From an uncultured Verrucomicrobiota bacterium (lineage in GTDB: Bacteria; Verrucomicrobiota; Verrucomicrobiia; Limisphaerales; UBA8199): 51,847 nucleotides of DNA. Shown in pieces: positions 8,598 to 16,387 of the stretch. The translations under genes and the position numbers were made by a program. Location: positions 1 to 51,847 of the forward strand of contig CAIQQM010000021.1 in assembly GCA_903873945.1 (NCBI GenBank), read 5' to 3'. Below the pieces are notes generated by a model, which was not told the DNA's origin, ran no database searches, and saw nothing but the letters and a program-made list of their open reading frames with translations. Each line of letters begins with the position of its first letter. Positions within the stretch are counted from its first letter, which is position 1.

Positions 8598-8740
8598 GTC
8601 TTTGCCCCCGGCAGGAGACAAAGCACGAAATAGCTATTGGCTGAGCTGAAAAGGAGAGGCAGGAATATAAATCTTGCGTTCGGCGCGATTCGTGGCATCC
8701 TGTTCACTAATTAGATATCCTGTCTAAGTTTTCAAGACTT

Positions 8741-8793
8741 GGTAAATCTTCATTTGAAGGTCTTCATTGATGATTTGAAACCCGATGGTCGGG
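8741..8793 (+). promoter_or_regulatory. structured RNA leader of RRM gene 2 (copy 2)
   Basis: Same order as copy 1: GGTAAATC, hairpin A TGAAG-gt-CTTCA (8755-8766), linker TGATGATTTGAAA, hairpin B CCCGA-tgg-TCGGG (8781-8793). Hairpin A differs from copy 1 by a C:G to G:C swap that keeps the pairing; only loop bases differ in hairpin B. Confidence 0.55.
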
Positions 8794-8835
8794 AACGGTC
8801 CGAAAAAGAAGCAGTTCGTCTAAAAGAAAATCATC

Positions 8836-9147
8836 ATGAATACCAAATTATACGTGGGCAATCTGGCCTACACCACCAGTGAAGGCGATCTGCAGAATCT
8901 GTTTTCTCAGCACGGGCCCATCACCGAGGTCCACCTGCCAATTGATCGCGAGAGCGGGCGGCCGCGAGGTTTCGCCTTTGTCACTATGTCCACGCCGGAA
9001 GGGGCCCAGGCGGCGATCCTCGCGCTGAATGGCACAGCCGTGGGAGAACGCACCCTGACTGTGAACGAAGCGCGTCCGCGCGAGGAGCGGGCTGGCTCGT
9101 TTGGCGGAGGTCGTGGCGCGCAGCGTGGCGGCAGTCGCACGTATTAA
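8836..9147 (+). CDS. small RRM-domain RNA-binding protein, paralogue 2
   Basis: 103 residues, closely similar to the protein at 8238-8546. RNP2 is [11 protein letters not shown]1 is RGFAFVTM, and NEARPREER leads into a Gly/Arg tail ([15 protein letters not shown]). The tail is more glycine-rich than in paralogue 1, which may alter RNA affinity. The upstream region is also duplicated, so the pair arose by tandem duplication of gene plus leader, but a terminator between them means each has its own transcript. Confidence 0.92.
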   Translation: MNTKLYVGNLAYTTSEGDLQNLFSQHGPITEVHLPIDRESGRPRGFAFVTMSTPEGAQAAILALNGTAVGERTLTVNEARPREERAGSFGGGRGAQRGGSRTY

Positions 9148-9160
9148 GCCTCCTGAGCAT

Positions 9161-9190
9161 GGCGCCGGTTCGGCAAACCGGGCTGGCGCC
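9161..9190 (+). terminator. hairpin downstream of RRM gene 2
   Basis: Nested stem GGCGCC-GGTT ... AACC ... GGCGCC (9161-9190) starting 14 nt after the stop. There is no T-run, so it may be a transcript-end stabiliser rather than an intrinsic terminator. Confidence 0.35.
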
Positions 9191-9323
9191 TCGATGGAAG
9201 TTCGACGGCGGTGGGAATGTCGCATGCTTTGGGTTGCACTCGAATGCTGGACAGGCTCACCGGCTGGGTCAGTGACGGACATCAGGCCGCGGGAAAGCGG
9301 CTGGATCAATTTGATTTAACTTT

Positions 9324-9722
9324 ATGGCGCACACCCGAAAGCCCAACCCGCGTATCGAATACCGCCTGCTTCAGAGCGGGCGCATCCAGGATTCCGCCAG
9401 CCTTGCGAGCAAGTATCCGAAATTGAAATCCCTGAAAGTGGACCTGGAGTACTTTGACTCCGAAGGCGTCACGCGGAACGGCGGCATCAAGTACAAGGCA
9501 AATCTCGAGAACGCGAAATCGCTTTTTTGGTTTAACTGTGTCAGTGGGGAATGCGTTGGGGGGGATTTTGATTTGAGCGGCGAACTGTCCCGGGCCATCG
9601 CCGGGAGACGCAAGATAGTCATGGGAGAGCTCCGTTGTCAGGGAGTGAAGCATAATCGAGAAAGAAAAGACCATGTGCCTTGCCAGAGCCTCCTGCGTTA
9701 TAAATTGAGCCTTGGTTACTGA
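9324..9722 (+). CDS. conserved-looking hypothetical protein with four cysteines
   Basis: 132 residues, family not recognised. It has a defined pattern: a basic N-terminus, a Lys-rich amphipathic middle (KLKSLKVDLEYFDSEGV), then Cys-bearing motifs (FNCVSGECVGGDFDLS, GELRCQG, VPCQSLLRYKLSLGY). Four Cys in the second half could bind a metal. No signal peptide or membrane segment. It sits alone between RRM gene 2 and a convergent zinc-ribbon gene. Coding is likely from composition and motif order, but no function can be given. Confidence 0.6.
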   Translation: MAHTRKPNPRIEYRLLQSGRIQDSASLASKYPKLKSLKVDLEYFDSEGVTRNGGIKYKANLENAKSLFWFNCVSGECVGGDFDLSGELSRAIAGRRKIVMGELRCQGVKHNRERKDHVPCQSLLRYKLSLGY

Positions 9723-9749
9723 CGCGGTCTTTTCCCGCCTCAATCTAGC

Positions 9750-10061
9750 CTAGTTTCCCAGAAGCTGCTTCAAGGTTTCGCGGGCTTTGGCTTCGCGGGA
9801 AACGTCTTCGACGGGCGGGATAAACTCACGCCGGAGGAATTCAAAATACTCGCAGTAGTTGGCCAGGTGCTTCTCGGCCACAGGGTCGGCGCGACGATCG
9901 CGACACTGTTGCGCCACGCGTGCATCGAAGCTGATGCAGTTCAGGCAGACCTTCAGATCCGAGCTGCAGCGGTGACAGGTTTCCGAGCGGCCGGGCGAAC
10001 CGGTTAATTTGTATTCGACGCCGCATTTCCAACAATGTCGTGTCGCTGCCATATCGTCCAT
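9750..10061 (-). CDS. small multi-zinc-ribbon hypothetical protein
   Basis: About 103 residues from ATG at 10061 (an upstream in-frame ATG at 10097 adds 12 residues). Cys pairs run CWKC, CHRC, CLNC, followed by QQCRDRRADPVAEKHLANYCEYFEF. This matches a family of short bacterial proteins known only as zinc-ribbon hypotheticals, with the same 'C.NC..FD ... CR .... EK..ANYCEYF' layout. Probably a soluble metal-binding protein; role unknown. Confidence 0.75.
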   Translation of the reverse strand: MDDMAATRHCWKCGVEYKLTGSPGRSETCHRCSSDLKVCLNCISFDARVAQQCRDRRADPVAEKHLANYCEYFEFLRREFIPPVEDVSREAKARETLKQLLGN

Positions 10062-10209
10062 TTTATTGGCCGAGTCGGGCTTTTCCAGAAAAATCAAGCA
10101 ATACCAATGCTGTGCTAAATCGTAACAATAGGGTTGTTTTTAAGGAGTGGTATGAGCCTTGCAGCTGGTTCTTGTGTCAGGGCTGTTCGTCAGTAAAGCC
10201 GGAATGCTC

Positions 10210-10226
10210 GTTTTGCTTAGCAAAAC
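10210..10226 (-). terminator. hairpin directly 3' of tRNA-Gln
   Basis: GTTTTGC-tta-GCAAAAC abuts the encoded CCA end of the tRNA. No T-tract follows, so it could be a terminator or a processing signal. Confidence 0.35.
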
Positions 10227-10300
10227 TGGCTGTCCGGCATGGATTCGAACCATGACAAAGAGCTCCAAAGACTCTTGTGCTACCATTACACCACCGGACA
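10227..10300 (-). tRNA. tRNA-Gln(TTG)
   Basis: The acceptor stem TGTCCGG / CCGGACA pairs fully. The D-arm (GTGGTGTAATGGTAGCAC), the anticodon arm AGAGT-CTTTGGA-GCTCT with anticodon TTG, and the T-arm with GGTTCGAATCC are all present. Discriminator G and an encoded CCA follow (10227-10229). Confidence 0.95.
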
Positions 10301-10481
10301 AGGCAGGCACAACTTAGCTTTCCGCCACAGTCCGTGCAAAGCAAAACTTCGCGGAAAGCGGGGGCCGCAGCGCACATCCTTTCATTTTGGCCCATGTTCT
10401 CTCGCGCTTGATTTTGTCCCTCCAGGCGCGCCGCCAGTCCCTTCTCCGGAGAGCCGCTCGATTGGAAGTCACAGCCGCGAG

Positions 10482-10540
10482 CGAGGAGCCGTTTGCGCGA
10501 GCGAACCAATATGTAATTCGCCTGTGGAAACGGCTCCTCG
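10482..10540. repeat. long inverted repeat / cruciform-type element
   Basis: Outer arms CGAGGAGCCGTTT (10482-10494) and AAACGGCTCCTCG (10528-10540) are perfect over 13 bp; inner arms GCGAA (10501-10505) and TTCGC (10517-10521) nest inside. It lies in the ~270-bp gap between tRNA-Gln and the gene at 10573, which otherwise shows nothing. It may be a REP/MITE-like palindrome or a structured transcript. Confidence 0.55.
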
Positions 10541-10572
10541 TGGCCCTGTCCCTGTCTCAAAAATTGCTGGCT

Positions 10573-10914
10573 TCATGCCGCCAACAGCTCACGGCTGCGT
10601 TGTCGGATCTGCTCCTGCCGTTTAGCCTGAACTGAGGCGGCTTGGGCTCTCTCTTCGAACAGGGCTGGGAAAACAAGCAACGGATACGCTGTTACCCATG
10701 CCAGGGCGGCCGCCTCGTTTGCGGCCCGCCGCAGATTGTCAGCAAGTTCCAACTCGAGGAACTCCTTCTGCCGCTCGCTGAGCAGCTTGTCCTTAAGCCG
10801 TTCCAATTCAGTTTCCTGCTTCGCCCGGAACGGATTAGGCGAAGTGGGCTTCACTTCGAAGCGTGTATTGGGCGCGAAACTTGTCGGCACCCGTTTTTTG
10901 ATTGCGTTCATCAT
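10573..10914 (-). CDS. hypothetical protein with amphipathic helix and hydrophobic segment
   Basis: 113 residues, family not recognised. A basic N-terminus (MMNAIKKRVPTSF) and Asn/Pro-rich linker are followed by a long charged helix (about 32-60, ETELERLKDKLLSERQKEFLELEL). Next comes a moderately hydrophobic stretch (AALAWVTAYPLLVFPALF, about 70-88) and a Gln/Arg-rich tail. It could attach to a membrane through the central stretch. AAAGGC precedes the double ATG. The terminated transcript upstream (11158-10961) ends 47 bp before this start, so the two may form a leader-gene pair. Confidence 0.6.
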   Translation of the reverse strand: MMNAIKKRVPTSFAPNTRFEVKPTSPNPFRAKQETELERLKDKLLSERQKEFLELELADNLRRAANEAAALAWVTAYPLLVFPALFEERAQAASVQAKRQEQIRQRSRELLAA

Positions 10915-10960
10915 TTGCCTTTCATGTTAGCCGCCCGCGCGGACGGCAGTTTTCAACAAA

Positions 10961-10993
10961 AAAACCCGCGATTGACTGGCAATCGCGGGTTTT
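10961..10993 (-). terminator. strong intrinsic terminator (minus strand)
   Basis: Stem AAAACCCGCGATT (10961-10973) / AATCGCGGGTTTT (10981-10993), 7-nt loop, with a T-run on the minus strand. It ends the short transcript starting near 11123 and precedes the gene starting at 10914, so it could also act as an attenuator. Confidence 0.9.
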
Positions 10994-11013
10994 GTGGAAA
11001 TCTACAGCTCTGG

Positions 11014-11115
11014 TTAGAGGTTCCCTCCCGCGATGCCGGCATAGCGATGGCACTTGGACATCTGTCCAGTGGTGACTCGCTGGTCGCACAGGCTCATTTT
11101 AATCATTGTTGTCAT
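11014..11115 (-). CDS. 33-codon ORF, or small structured RNA, in a self-contained transcript
   Basis: The frame reads 33 codons: three Met near the start (residues 1, 4 and 7), Cys10 and Cys22, end AGIAGGNL. A near-consensus promoter (11130-11158) lies just upstream and a strong terminator just downstream, giving a transcript of about 165 nt. The predicted transcript start leaves only ~8 nt before the first ATG, too short for a normal ribosome site. The flanks pair: GGTTAGA next to the start (about 11118-11124) is complementary to TCTAACC at the stop (11012-11018). Inside, CACT-GGACA-ga-TGTCC-A-AGTG forms another stem. So it may be a small RNA or riboswitch-like leader rather than a protein gene. 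Confidence 0.45.
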   Translation of the reverse strand: MTTMIKMSLCDQRVTTGQMSKCHRYAGIAGGNL

Positions 11116-11129
11116 CTTCTAACCGCCCT

Positions 11130-11158
11130 AATAAACACTATTGGCGGAGTTGTGTCAA
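11130..11158 (-). promoter_or_regulatory. sigma-70-type promoter of the short transcript
   Basis: On the minus strand: TTGACA (11158-11153), 17 bp, TTTATT (11135-11130). A perfect -35 and optimal spacing. It lies back to back with the protein kinase gene at 11295. Confidence 0.7.
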
Positions 11159-11294
11159 AAACTTTTGCGGGTTTCCTCTTTGACGAGCCGTCCGGGAGGT
11201 GTTACAAGCGCCTCAGGATTTCCGGGGACGGGTTTGAGCTAAATACCCCTTCGGAACTTGTTATAAAACTTGCTGGTGCTACTATAGAAGAGAG

Positions 11295-12302
11295 ATGAGT
11301 GTAAGCGATAAGCCGCTGAAAATGGTGACGTGCAGCGGGTGCGAGTCTAAGGTATTCATCCCCGGGGATCTTCCGCCTTTGACGTCGGTATCTTGCAGCA
11401 AGTGCGGACACGGGATCATGATGCCCATGCAATTGCGCCAGTTCGAGCTGCGCAGCAAAATTGCGTCCGGCGGGCATGGGAAAGTTTATCGTGCTTTCGA
11501 CACCGTGCTGGAGCGGATGGTTGCGGTGAAACTGATGCGTAAGGAACTGGAGGATGATCCGGTTGCGCTCGATGGCTTTTATCGCGAGGCTCGCGCCTGC
11601 GCCTCACTCAACCACACCAACATCATTCACATTTATTCCTTCGATGAGTTTGAGGGTCAGCGGTACCTGGTCATGGAGCTTGCGGACCGTGGGAGCCTCG
11701 ATACCCGCATTGAGAAGCAACAGCGTCTTTCAGAGCTCGAGGTGTTGGATATCGGCTACAAGATCGCCTCGGCGCTGGATATGGCGCTCAAACATAACTT
11801 GCTTCACCGCGACATCAAACCGGGCAACATCCTCTTCGACGCCGACAATGAACCCAAACTGATCGATTTTGGTTTGGCGCGCAGCGCAGAGGCGGAACCG
11901 GAATCCGCCTCGGTGACCGAGGGAACGCCTTATTATGTTGCGCCCGAGAAAATCAAGCGGGAACGTGAAACCTTTCTCTCGGACATGTACAGTCTGGGGT
12001 GCACTCTGTATCACGCGCTGACTGGGCACGTGCCGTTCGAGGCGCCGACGATCGAGGAATTGGTGGCGGCGCACGTGCATACGCCATTAACGCCGCCCAA
12101 CCTGGTGATTCCCGAAATTACGACCCCAACCAGCGACGCATTGGTGCGGGTGCTGGCCAAGAATCCCCCCGAGCGGTATTTGAGTTACGATGAGTTCAGT
12201 GCCGCACTTTGGCTGGCTCGCAGCCAGTTGCTTATCCAGCAGACGACACAGGTTGATCCCGCCAAGGGGGTAAAGAGCAAAACGAGTTGGTGGCGGAGGT
12301 AG
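11295..12302 (+). CDS. Ser/Thr protein kinase with N-terminal zinc ribbon
   Basis: 335 residues, no transmembrane segment, so cytosolic. A CxxC...CxxC ribbon (Cys13, 16, 34, 37) is fused to a Hanks-type kinase domain (about 50-310). Visible motifs are the Gly loop ASGGHGKVY (57-65, first Gly of GxGxxG replaced by Ser), Lys79 in VAVKL, Glu98, HRDIKPGN (171-178), DFGLA (191-195) and APE (216-218). The HRD/DFG/Lys triad is complete, so it should be active. The C-terminus is short and basic (KTSWWRR), without PASTA or other sensor. It is divergent from the short transcript at 11115; substrates unknown. Confidence 0.92.
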   Translation: MSVSDKPLKMVTCSGCESKVFIPGDLPPLTSVSCSKCGHGIMMPMQLRQFELRSKIASGGHGKVYRAFDTVLERMVAVKLMRKELEDDPVALDGFYREARACASLNHTNIIHIYSFDEFEGQRYLVMELADRGSLDTRIEKQQRLSELEVLDIGYKIASALDMALKHNLLHRDIKPGNILFDADNEPKLIDFGLARSAEAEPESASVTEGTPYYVAPEKIKRERETFLSDMYSLGCTLYHALTGHVPFEAPTIEELVAAHVHTPLTPPNLVIPEITTPTSDALVRVLAKNPPERYLSYDEFSAALWLARSQLLIQQTTQVDPAKGVKSKTSWWRR

Positions 12303-12313
12303 TCCCGTACATG

Positions 12314-12341
12314 AAAAAGGCAGGCCGGTCCGGCCTGCCTT
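12314..12341 (-). terminator. terminator of the DUF5666-like gene
   Basis: Stem AAGGCAGGCC-ggtcc-GGCCTGCCTT (12317-12341). Read on the minus strand it runs into TTTTT (12318-12314). It may also serve the kinase gene from the other side. Confidence 0.85.
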
Positions 12342-12364
12342 GACATCCTGATCGCTGCTCCAAT

Positions 12365-12769
12365 TTAGTTTCCCGTACTGGCCTTTTTCTTCTCCCCGTC
12401 TTTGTTCTCCACTTTCGGGCCGAACGTCACTTTCGTCGCTACCAGCTTCCCGTCGTCGGTCGGCTTGACATAACCGCTAACTGTCTCGTCAACTACGCCA
12501 TCTTCAAGCTTGGCTGGCTTACCGCCTTTGATGATCTTTGTTTCCGAAGTGATCTGAAAAGTGCGTTTGCCCACCGTGATTGTCTTTGCGGTTTTGTCCA
12601 CTGCCGCCAGTTTTCCATGGAATGGGCCAGCGGAAGGTTTCTTTGCGGCTGGCTCTTTTTTCTCGGCGGCGAGCTTGTTTGTGGTTTGCGCCAGACTTTG
12701 GACGGGCAGGGCGGCGATAGCTATTCCGAGCAGGCTTAGCGCTCCAATTTTGATAACGGGTTTCAGCAT
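12365..12769 (-). CDS. secreted DUF5666-like small protein
   Basis: 134 residues. A signal peptide covers residues 1-27 (ALSLLGIAIAALPVQSLAQ). A Lys/Ala/Pro-rich linker leads to one beta-rich domain (about 50-115): FHGKLAAVDKTAKTITVGKRTF, then TKIIKGGKPAKLEDGVVDETVSGYVK, and KLVATKVTFGP. This 'G.V..VD.....ITV....F.....T.I...G....L.D...G..V.G' layout is that of DUF5666/OB-like secreted proteins common in Verrucomicrobia. The C-terminal tail is Lys/Glu-rich. Periplasmic or extracellular, function unknown. It is a single gene with its own terminator. Confidence 0.7.
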   Translation of the reverse strand: MLKPVIKIGALSLLGIAIAALPVQSLAQTTNKLAAEKKEPAAKKPSAGPFHGKLAAVDKTAKTITVGKRTFQITSETKIIKGGKPAKLEDGVVDETVSGYVKPTDDGKLVATKVTFGPKVENKDGEKKKASTGN

Positions 12770-12965
12770 ATTGGTTTATTTAATTGTTTTTCGGGACAGG
12801 ACATTGGTAACAAATCCTTGTTGCCTGGCAAGTCGATTTTGGCCCGCGCCAAGTCCGCACCTTGTTTGAAAGACGGCACTTTCGGGAACCGGAAAGGGGG
12901 ATTCTGGGAAATTCTTCTCGAGCCGGAAAAGCTGACGATTTGCGGGTTGGACCTGCGGATTCGGC

Positions 12966-13982
12966 TCAGCTCTTTTTAGGTTCGTCCATCACAGCCGCAA
13001 AACGTAGGCCGCGGGTGCTGATACGCAGTTCGGCAAAGCCTAATTGTTCCATTACCGCTTCGTAAATCACTGTGCCGGTGAGGATGACATCGGCGCGATT
13101 CGTGGGCAGTCCGACGATCTCCTCTCTCTCCTTGAGGGATAACCCCCAAAGCCGGTCGACGTGCCAGCGCAGCCGCCCGAAGGGGAGCCGGGTCGCTTCC
13201 ATGCGCTCGCGGTCGAATTGTTCGAGTTTCGCTTCCATGCCGGCGAGAATACTGGCGGTGCCGCCGACGCCGACCAATTGGATAAGCGAGGAGATGGTTG
13301 CGGGTTGAGGGGTGTGGGCTGAAGGAGGGGTCGGAGAGTTGTTGGTTGAGAGGGTGGCGGCTTCCCGATGTAACGCGGGTTCTAGCCTGGGCCGGACGGT
13401 TTGTTCGAGGAAGTCTTTCAACCACTGACGGCAAGCGGCCAATTCCCCGGGTTCGGGAGGGTTGCTGTGCGGGATTTTCTCCATCAGCCGGACGGTGCCG
13501 AGCGCGAAACTCTCCCGGAAATGCTTATGTTCACCAGCACCAAGAATGAATTCTGTGCTGCCGCCGCCGATATCCACGAGCAGCAGGGGTGTTTGCGCCA
13601 GGAGCGGATCGGTCGTTACGCCCTGAAATGCCAATTCAGCTTCCCGGTCGCCGGAGATGATTTCGACATTCAAACCTGCCGCCTGCTCGATGGCGGAAGT
13701 CAGATCGTGTGGATTGACGGCGTCGCGCGCCGCGCTGGTGGCGATGACGCGAATCGTAGCCGCCTGGCATTCCCGGGCCTTATCCGCGAAACCAGCAACC
13801 GCTTTGGCGGTGTTTGCGATGGGCCCGGGCTGCAATCGGTGCGTTTGGTAAAAGCCATGCCCGAGCCGGGTTTGCCGGCTCGCCTCGGTCACGGGCCGGA
13901 TATCATGGCCGGCGATATCGGCTACCAACAGTTTTATCGAGTTGGTGCCGACATCGATAACGGCGCGGCGAATGGATTGCAT
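12966..13982 (-). CDS. ppx: exopolyphosphatase (Ppx/GppA family)
   Basis: 338 residues from ATG at 13982 (the frame is open to a TTG at 14009). The actin-fold phosphate loops are VIDVGTNSIKLLVAD at the N-terminus and LLLVDIGGGSTEFIL in the middle, with the metal/catalytic region IRVIATSAARDAVN. The reaction is processive hydrolysis of polyphosphate or of pppGpp. An in-frame low-complexity insert of about 25 residues (ATLSTNNSPTPPSAHTPQP, near residue 220) interrupts the domain-II region before VGVGGTASIL. The protein lacks the C-terminal HD domain of long Ppx. It is divergent from ppk, so polyP breakdown and synthesis genes share one intergenic region. Confidence 0.92.
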   Translation of the reverse strand: MQSIRRAVIDVGTNSIKLLVADIAGHDIRPVTEASRQTRLGHGFYQTHRLQPGPIANTAKAVAGFADKARECQAATIRVIATSAARDAVNPHDLTSAIEQAAGLNVEIISGDREAELAFQGVTTDPLLAQTPLLLVDIGGGSTEFILGAGEHKHFRESFALGTVRLMEKIPHSNPPEPGELAACRQWLKDFLEQTVRPRLEPALHREAATLSTNNSPTPPSAHTPQPATISSLIQLVGVGGTASILAGMEAKLEQFDRERMEATRLPFGRLRWHVDRLWGLSLKEREEIVGLPTNRADVILTGTVIYEAVMEQLGFAELRISTRGLRFAAVMDEPKKS

Positions 13983-14146
13983 GGACAAAAGGCTAGACTC
14001 AGGCCCCAATGCTGCCCAAGAAAAATCGATCGTTAGCAGCTCGCCGCAATTTCGCGATTTCTGCAGCCTTAAGATTGCGCTCTGCTATCGAAGCATTCCT
14101 TTGTCGCTTTCCAAAACCTCGCAGAACGGCTACCTTGGCGGCGGTC

Positions 14147-16318
14147 GTGCAATCCAAACCAAAAACAATTCCCTTCGGCCCTGCTCATTTCATCAATCGC
14201 GAGCTGAGCTGGCTGGAGTTTAACCACCGGGTGCTCGAGGAAGCCCTCGACCCGCGGAACCCCTTGCTCGAACGGCTCAAGTTCTTCTGTATTGTCAGTT
14301 CCAACCTCGACGAGTTTTTCGAAGTGCGCGTCGCCGGCATAAAGCAACAAATCGAAAGTGATGTGGTGGAGCGGAGCATGGACGGGCTGACCGCGACGGA
14401 AACGTTCCAGGCCGTCACGAGCCGAGTGCGCCGCATGGTGAATGAACAGTACGCTTGCTGGCGTGATGGCCTGCTGCCGGCACTGGCGCACAATGGCATT
14501 CGCATCCTCACGATGGCTGAATTGGAACCGGAAGACTTCGGCTGGCTGGAGGGATATTACAGGACCCAAATTCGCCCGGTGCTGACGCCGCTGGCGATTG
14601 ACCCGGCGCATCCGTTCCCGCAATTGCTCAACAAGACGTTGAATCTCATCGTCCGGCTGGAAATGCAGTCGAATGGGGAAATTCTCAAGCACATGGCGGT
14701 GGTCCAGATCCCGCGCATCCCCCTGCGCCTGGTCAAACTGCCGCGCGCTGACGCTCGCCGGGACTATGTCGATCTAAGTGAATTAATAGGACACTTTCTG
14801 GCCGATTTGTTCCCGGGCACGAAAATTCTTGGTTACTGGTCTTTCCGCGTCACGCGCAACAGCGAATTATATATCGACGAAGAAGAAACCGCCAACCTGT
14901 TGAAGGCGGTGGAAAATGAACTGCACAACCGCCGCAAAGGGGATGCTGTGCGGCTGGAGCTTGGCAATGAGTGCCCGGCGTTCATTCGGGAGGCATTGCT
15001 CAAAACGCTGCGCCTGACGGAGGAGGATCTTTACCTGATCGACGGACCGCTGGATCCGATCCGATTGATGGCGCTCTACGAGGGCGACCACTCGCCTGAA
15101 CTGCGCGACCCGCCGTTCATGGCGTCGGCGGCGATGCCGTTGCAGGACCGGACCGATTTGTTCGCGGCCATCCGCGAGCGGGACATCCTGCTGCATCACC
15201 CCTACGAAAATTTCAGCAGCATGGTGAGCTTCCTTGAACAGGCTGCATCAGATCCTGACGTGCTGGCGATCAAGCAGACGCTCTACCGCACCGGCGGAGA
15301 TCCGCACATTGTCGGCGCGCTGGAGAATGCGGTAAGAAATGGCAAACAAGTCACCGCCGTGGTGGAATTGCGAGCCCGGTTTGACGAAGCCAACAACATC
15401 CAGTGGGCGCGGCAACTTGAAGAGGCCGGGGTGCATGTTGTCTACGGGCTCGTGGGTTATAAGATTCACGCAAAAAGCTGCCTGGTTGTCCGGCGCGAGG
15501 GTCATAATATCCGGCGTTACGTCCATCTGGCCACCGGCAACTACAATCCAACCACTGCGCGGTTTTACACGGACGTTGGGCTGCTGACCTGCCGGCCTGA
15601 GTTCGGCGAGGATGTCACCAATCTCTTCAACCTGTTAACCGGCATCTGCCAGTTTCAAAGCCCCGGAAAGCTGCTGGTAGCCCCATTCGAGCTGCATGGA
15701 CGCCTGCTCCAGCTCATCGAGCGCGAGATGGATAACGCTCGGCGCGGCCTGCCTGCCCGGATTCTCGCTAAAATCAATTCGCTGGCTGACCGGCAAATGA
15801 TCGAAGCCTTGTACCGCGCATCGGCGGCTGGCGTCCGGATTGATTTGATTGTGCGCGGCATTTGCTGTTTGCGTCCGGGGCTGACCGGCATCAGCGAGAA
15901 TATCACAGTGCGGAGCATCGTGGACCGGTTTCTGGAGCACAGCCGGATCTATTACTTCGAGAACGCCTGCCAGCCGCAGGTGTTCGTAAGCAGCGCGGAT
16001 TGGATGCCCCGCAATTTCTTCCGGCGTATCGAACTGGCCTTTCCCATCGAGGACGGCGTGCTGCGGGAGCGACTCATGCGCGAGATTCTGGGGGTGTCGC
16101 TGGCGGACAACGCCAAAGCGCGGTTCCTGCAGGCAGACGGGTCGTATCGCCGCGTGACAGCCAAGCGGGGAGAAAAAACTCGGCGCAGCCAGTGCGAGTT
16201 TATCGCACTGGCGTCGTCGGAAGATGCGATGCCTCGCAAGGCGGCTGGCGGCAAGGTGAATTACCCGCAAGTCAAGCTTGCGCGGTCGCCGTTCGCGGCC
16301 CCGAGGCGCAAAAGGTAA
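14147..16318 (+). CDS. ppk: polyphosphate kinase 1
   Basis: 723 residues from GTG at 14147. An in-frame ATG at 14009 would add 46 basic residues without family likeness and run into the ppx promoter region. PPK1 domains are in order: N-domain (FINRELSWLEFNHRVLEEA), head domain, and C1/C2 PLD-like domains. The likely autophosphorylated His lies in GYKIHAKSCLVVRR, with HLATGNYNPTTARFYTD next and the second His in LEHSRIYYFENA. It transfers the ATP gamma-phosphate to polyP at the membrane. Its neighbours ppx and sixA are frequent companions. Confidence 0.95.
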   Translation: MQSKPKTIPFGPAHFINRELSWLEFNHRVLEEALDPRNPLLERLKFFCIVSSNLDEFFEVRVAGIKQQIESDVVERSMDGLTATETFQAVTSRVRRMVNEQYACWRDGLLPALAHNGIRILTMAELEPEDFGWLEGYYRTQIRPVLTPLAIDPAHPFPQLLNKTLNLIVRLEMQSNGEILKHMAVVQIPRIPLRLVKLPRADARRDYVDLSELIGHFLADLFPGTKILGYWSFRVTRNSELYIDEEETANLLKAVENELHNRRKGDAVRLELGNECPAFIREALLKTLRLTEEDLYLIDGPLDPIRLMALYEGDHSPELRDPPFMASAAMPLQDRTDLFAAIRERDILLHHPYENFSSMVSFLEQAASDPDVLAIKQTLYRTGGDPHIVGALENAVRNGKQVTAVVELRARFDEANNIQWARQLEEAGVHVVYGLVGYKIHAKSCLVVRREGHNIRRYVHLATGNYNPTTARFYTDVGLLTCRPEFGEDVTNLFNLLTGICQFQSPGKLLVAPFELHGRLLQLIEREMDNARRGLPARILAKINSLADRQMIEALYRASAAGVRIDLIVRGICCLRPGLTGISENITVRSIVDRFLEHSRIYYFENACQPQVFVSSADWMPRNFFRRIELAFPIEDGVLRERLMREILGVSLADNAKARFLQADGSYRRVTAKRGEKTRRSQCEFIALASSEDAMPRKAAGGKVNYPQVKLARSPFAAPRRKR

Positions 16319-16387
16319 TTTTGTGATGAAAACTGCCGGGCTGGTTTTCAGTGCCGCTTCAATTCTCGAACGAAAAGGAAGAAGGCC

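Noticed and set aside
10177-10560. Frames across tRNA-Gln (both strands)
   Set aside because: The tRNA occupies the centre; not compatible with a protein gene.
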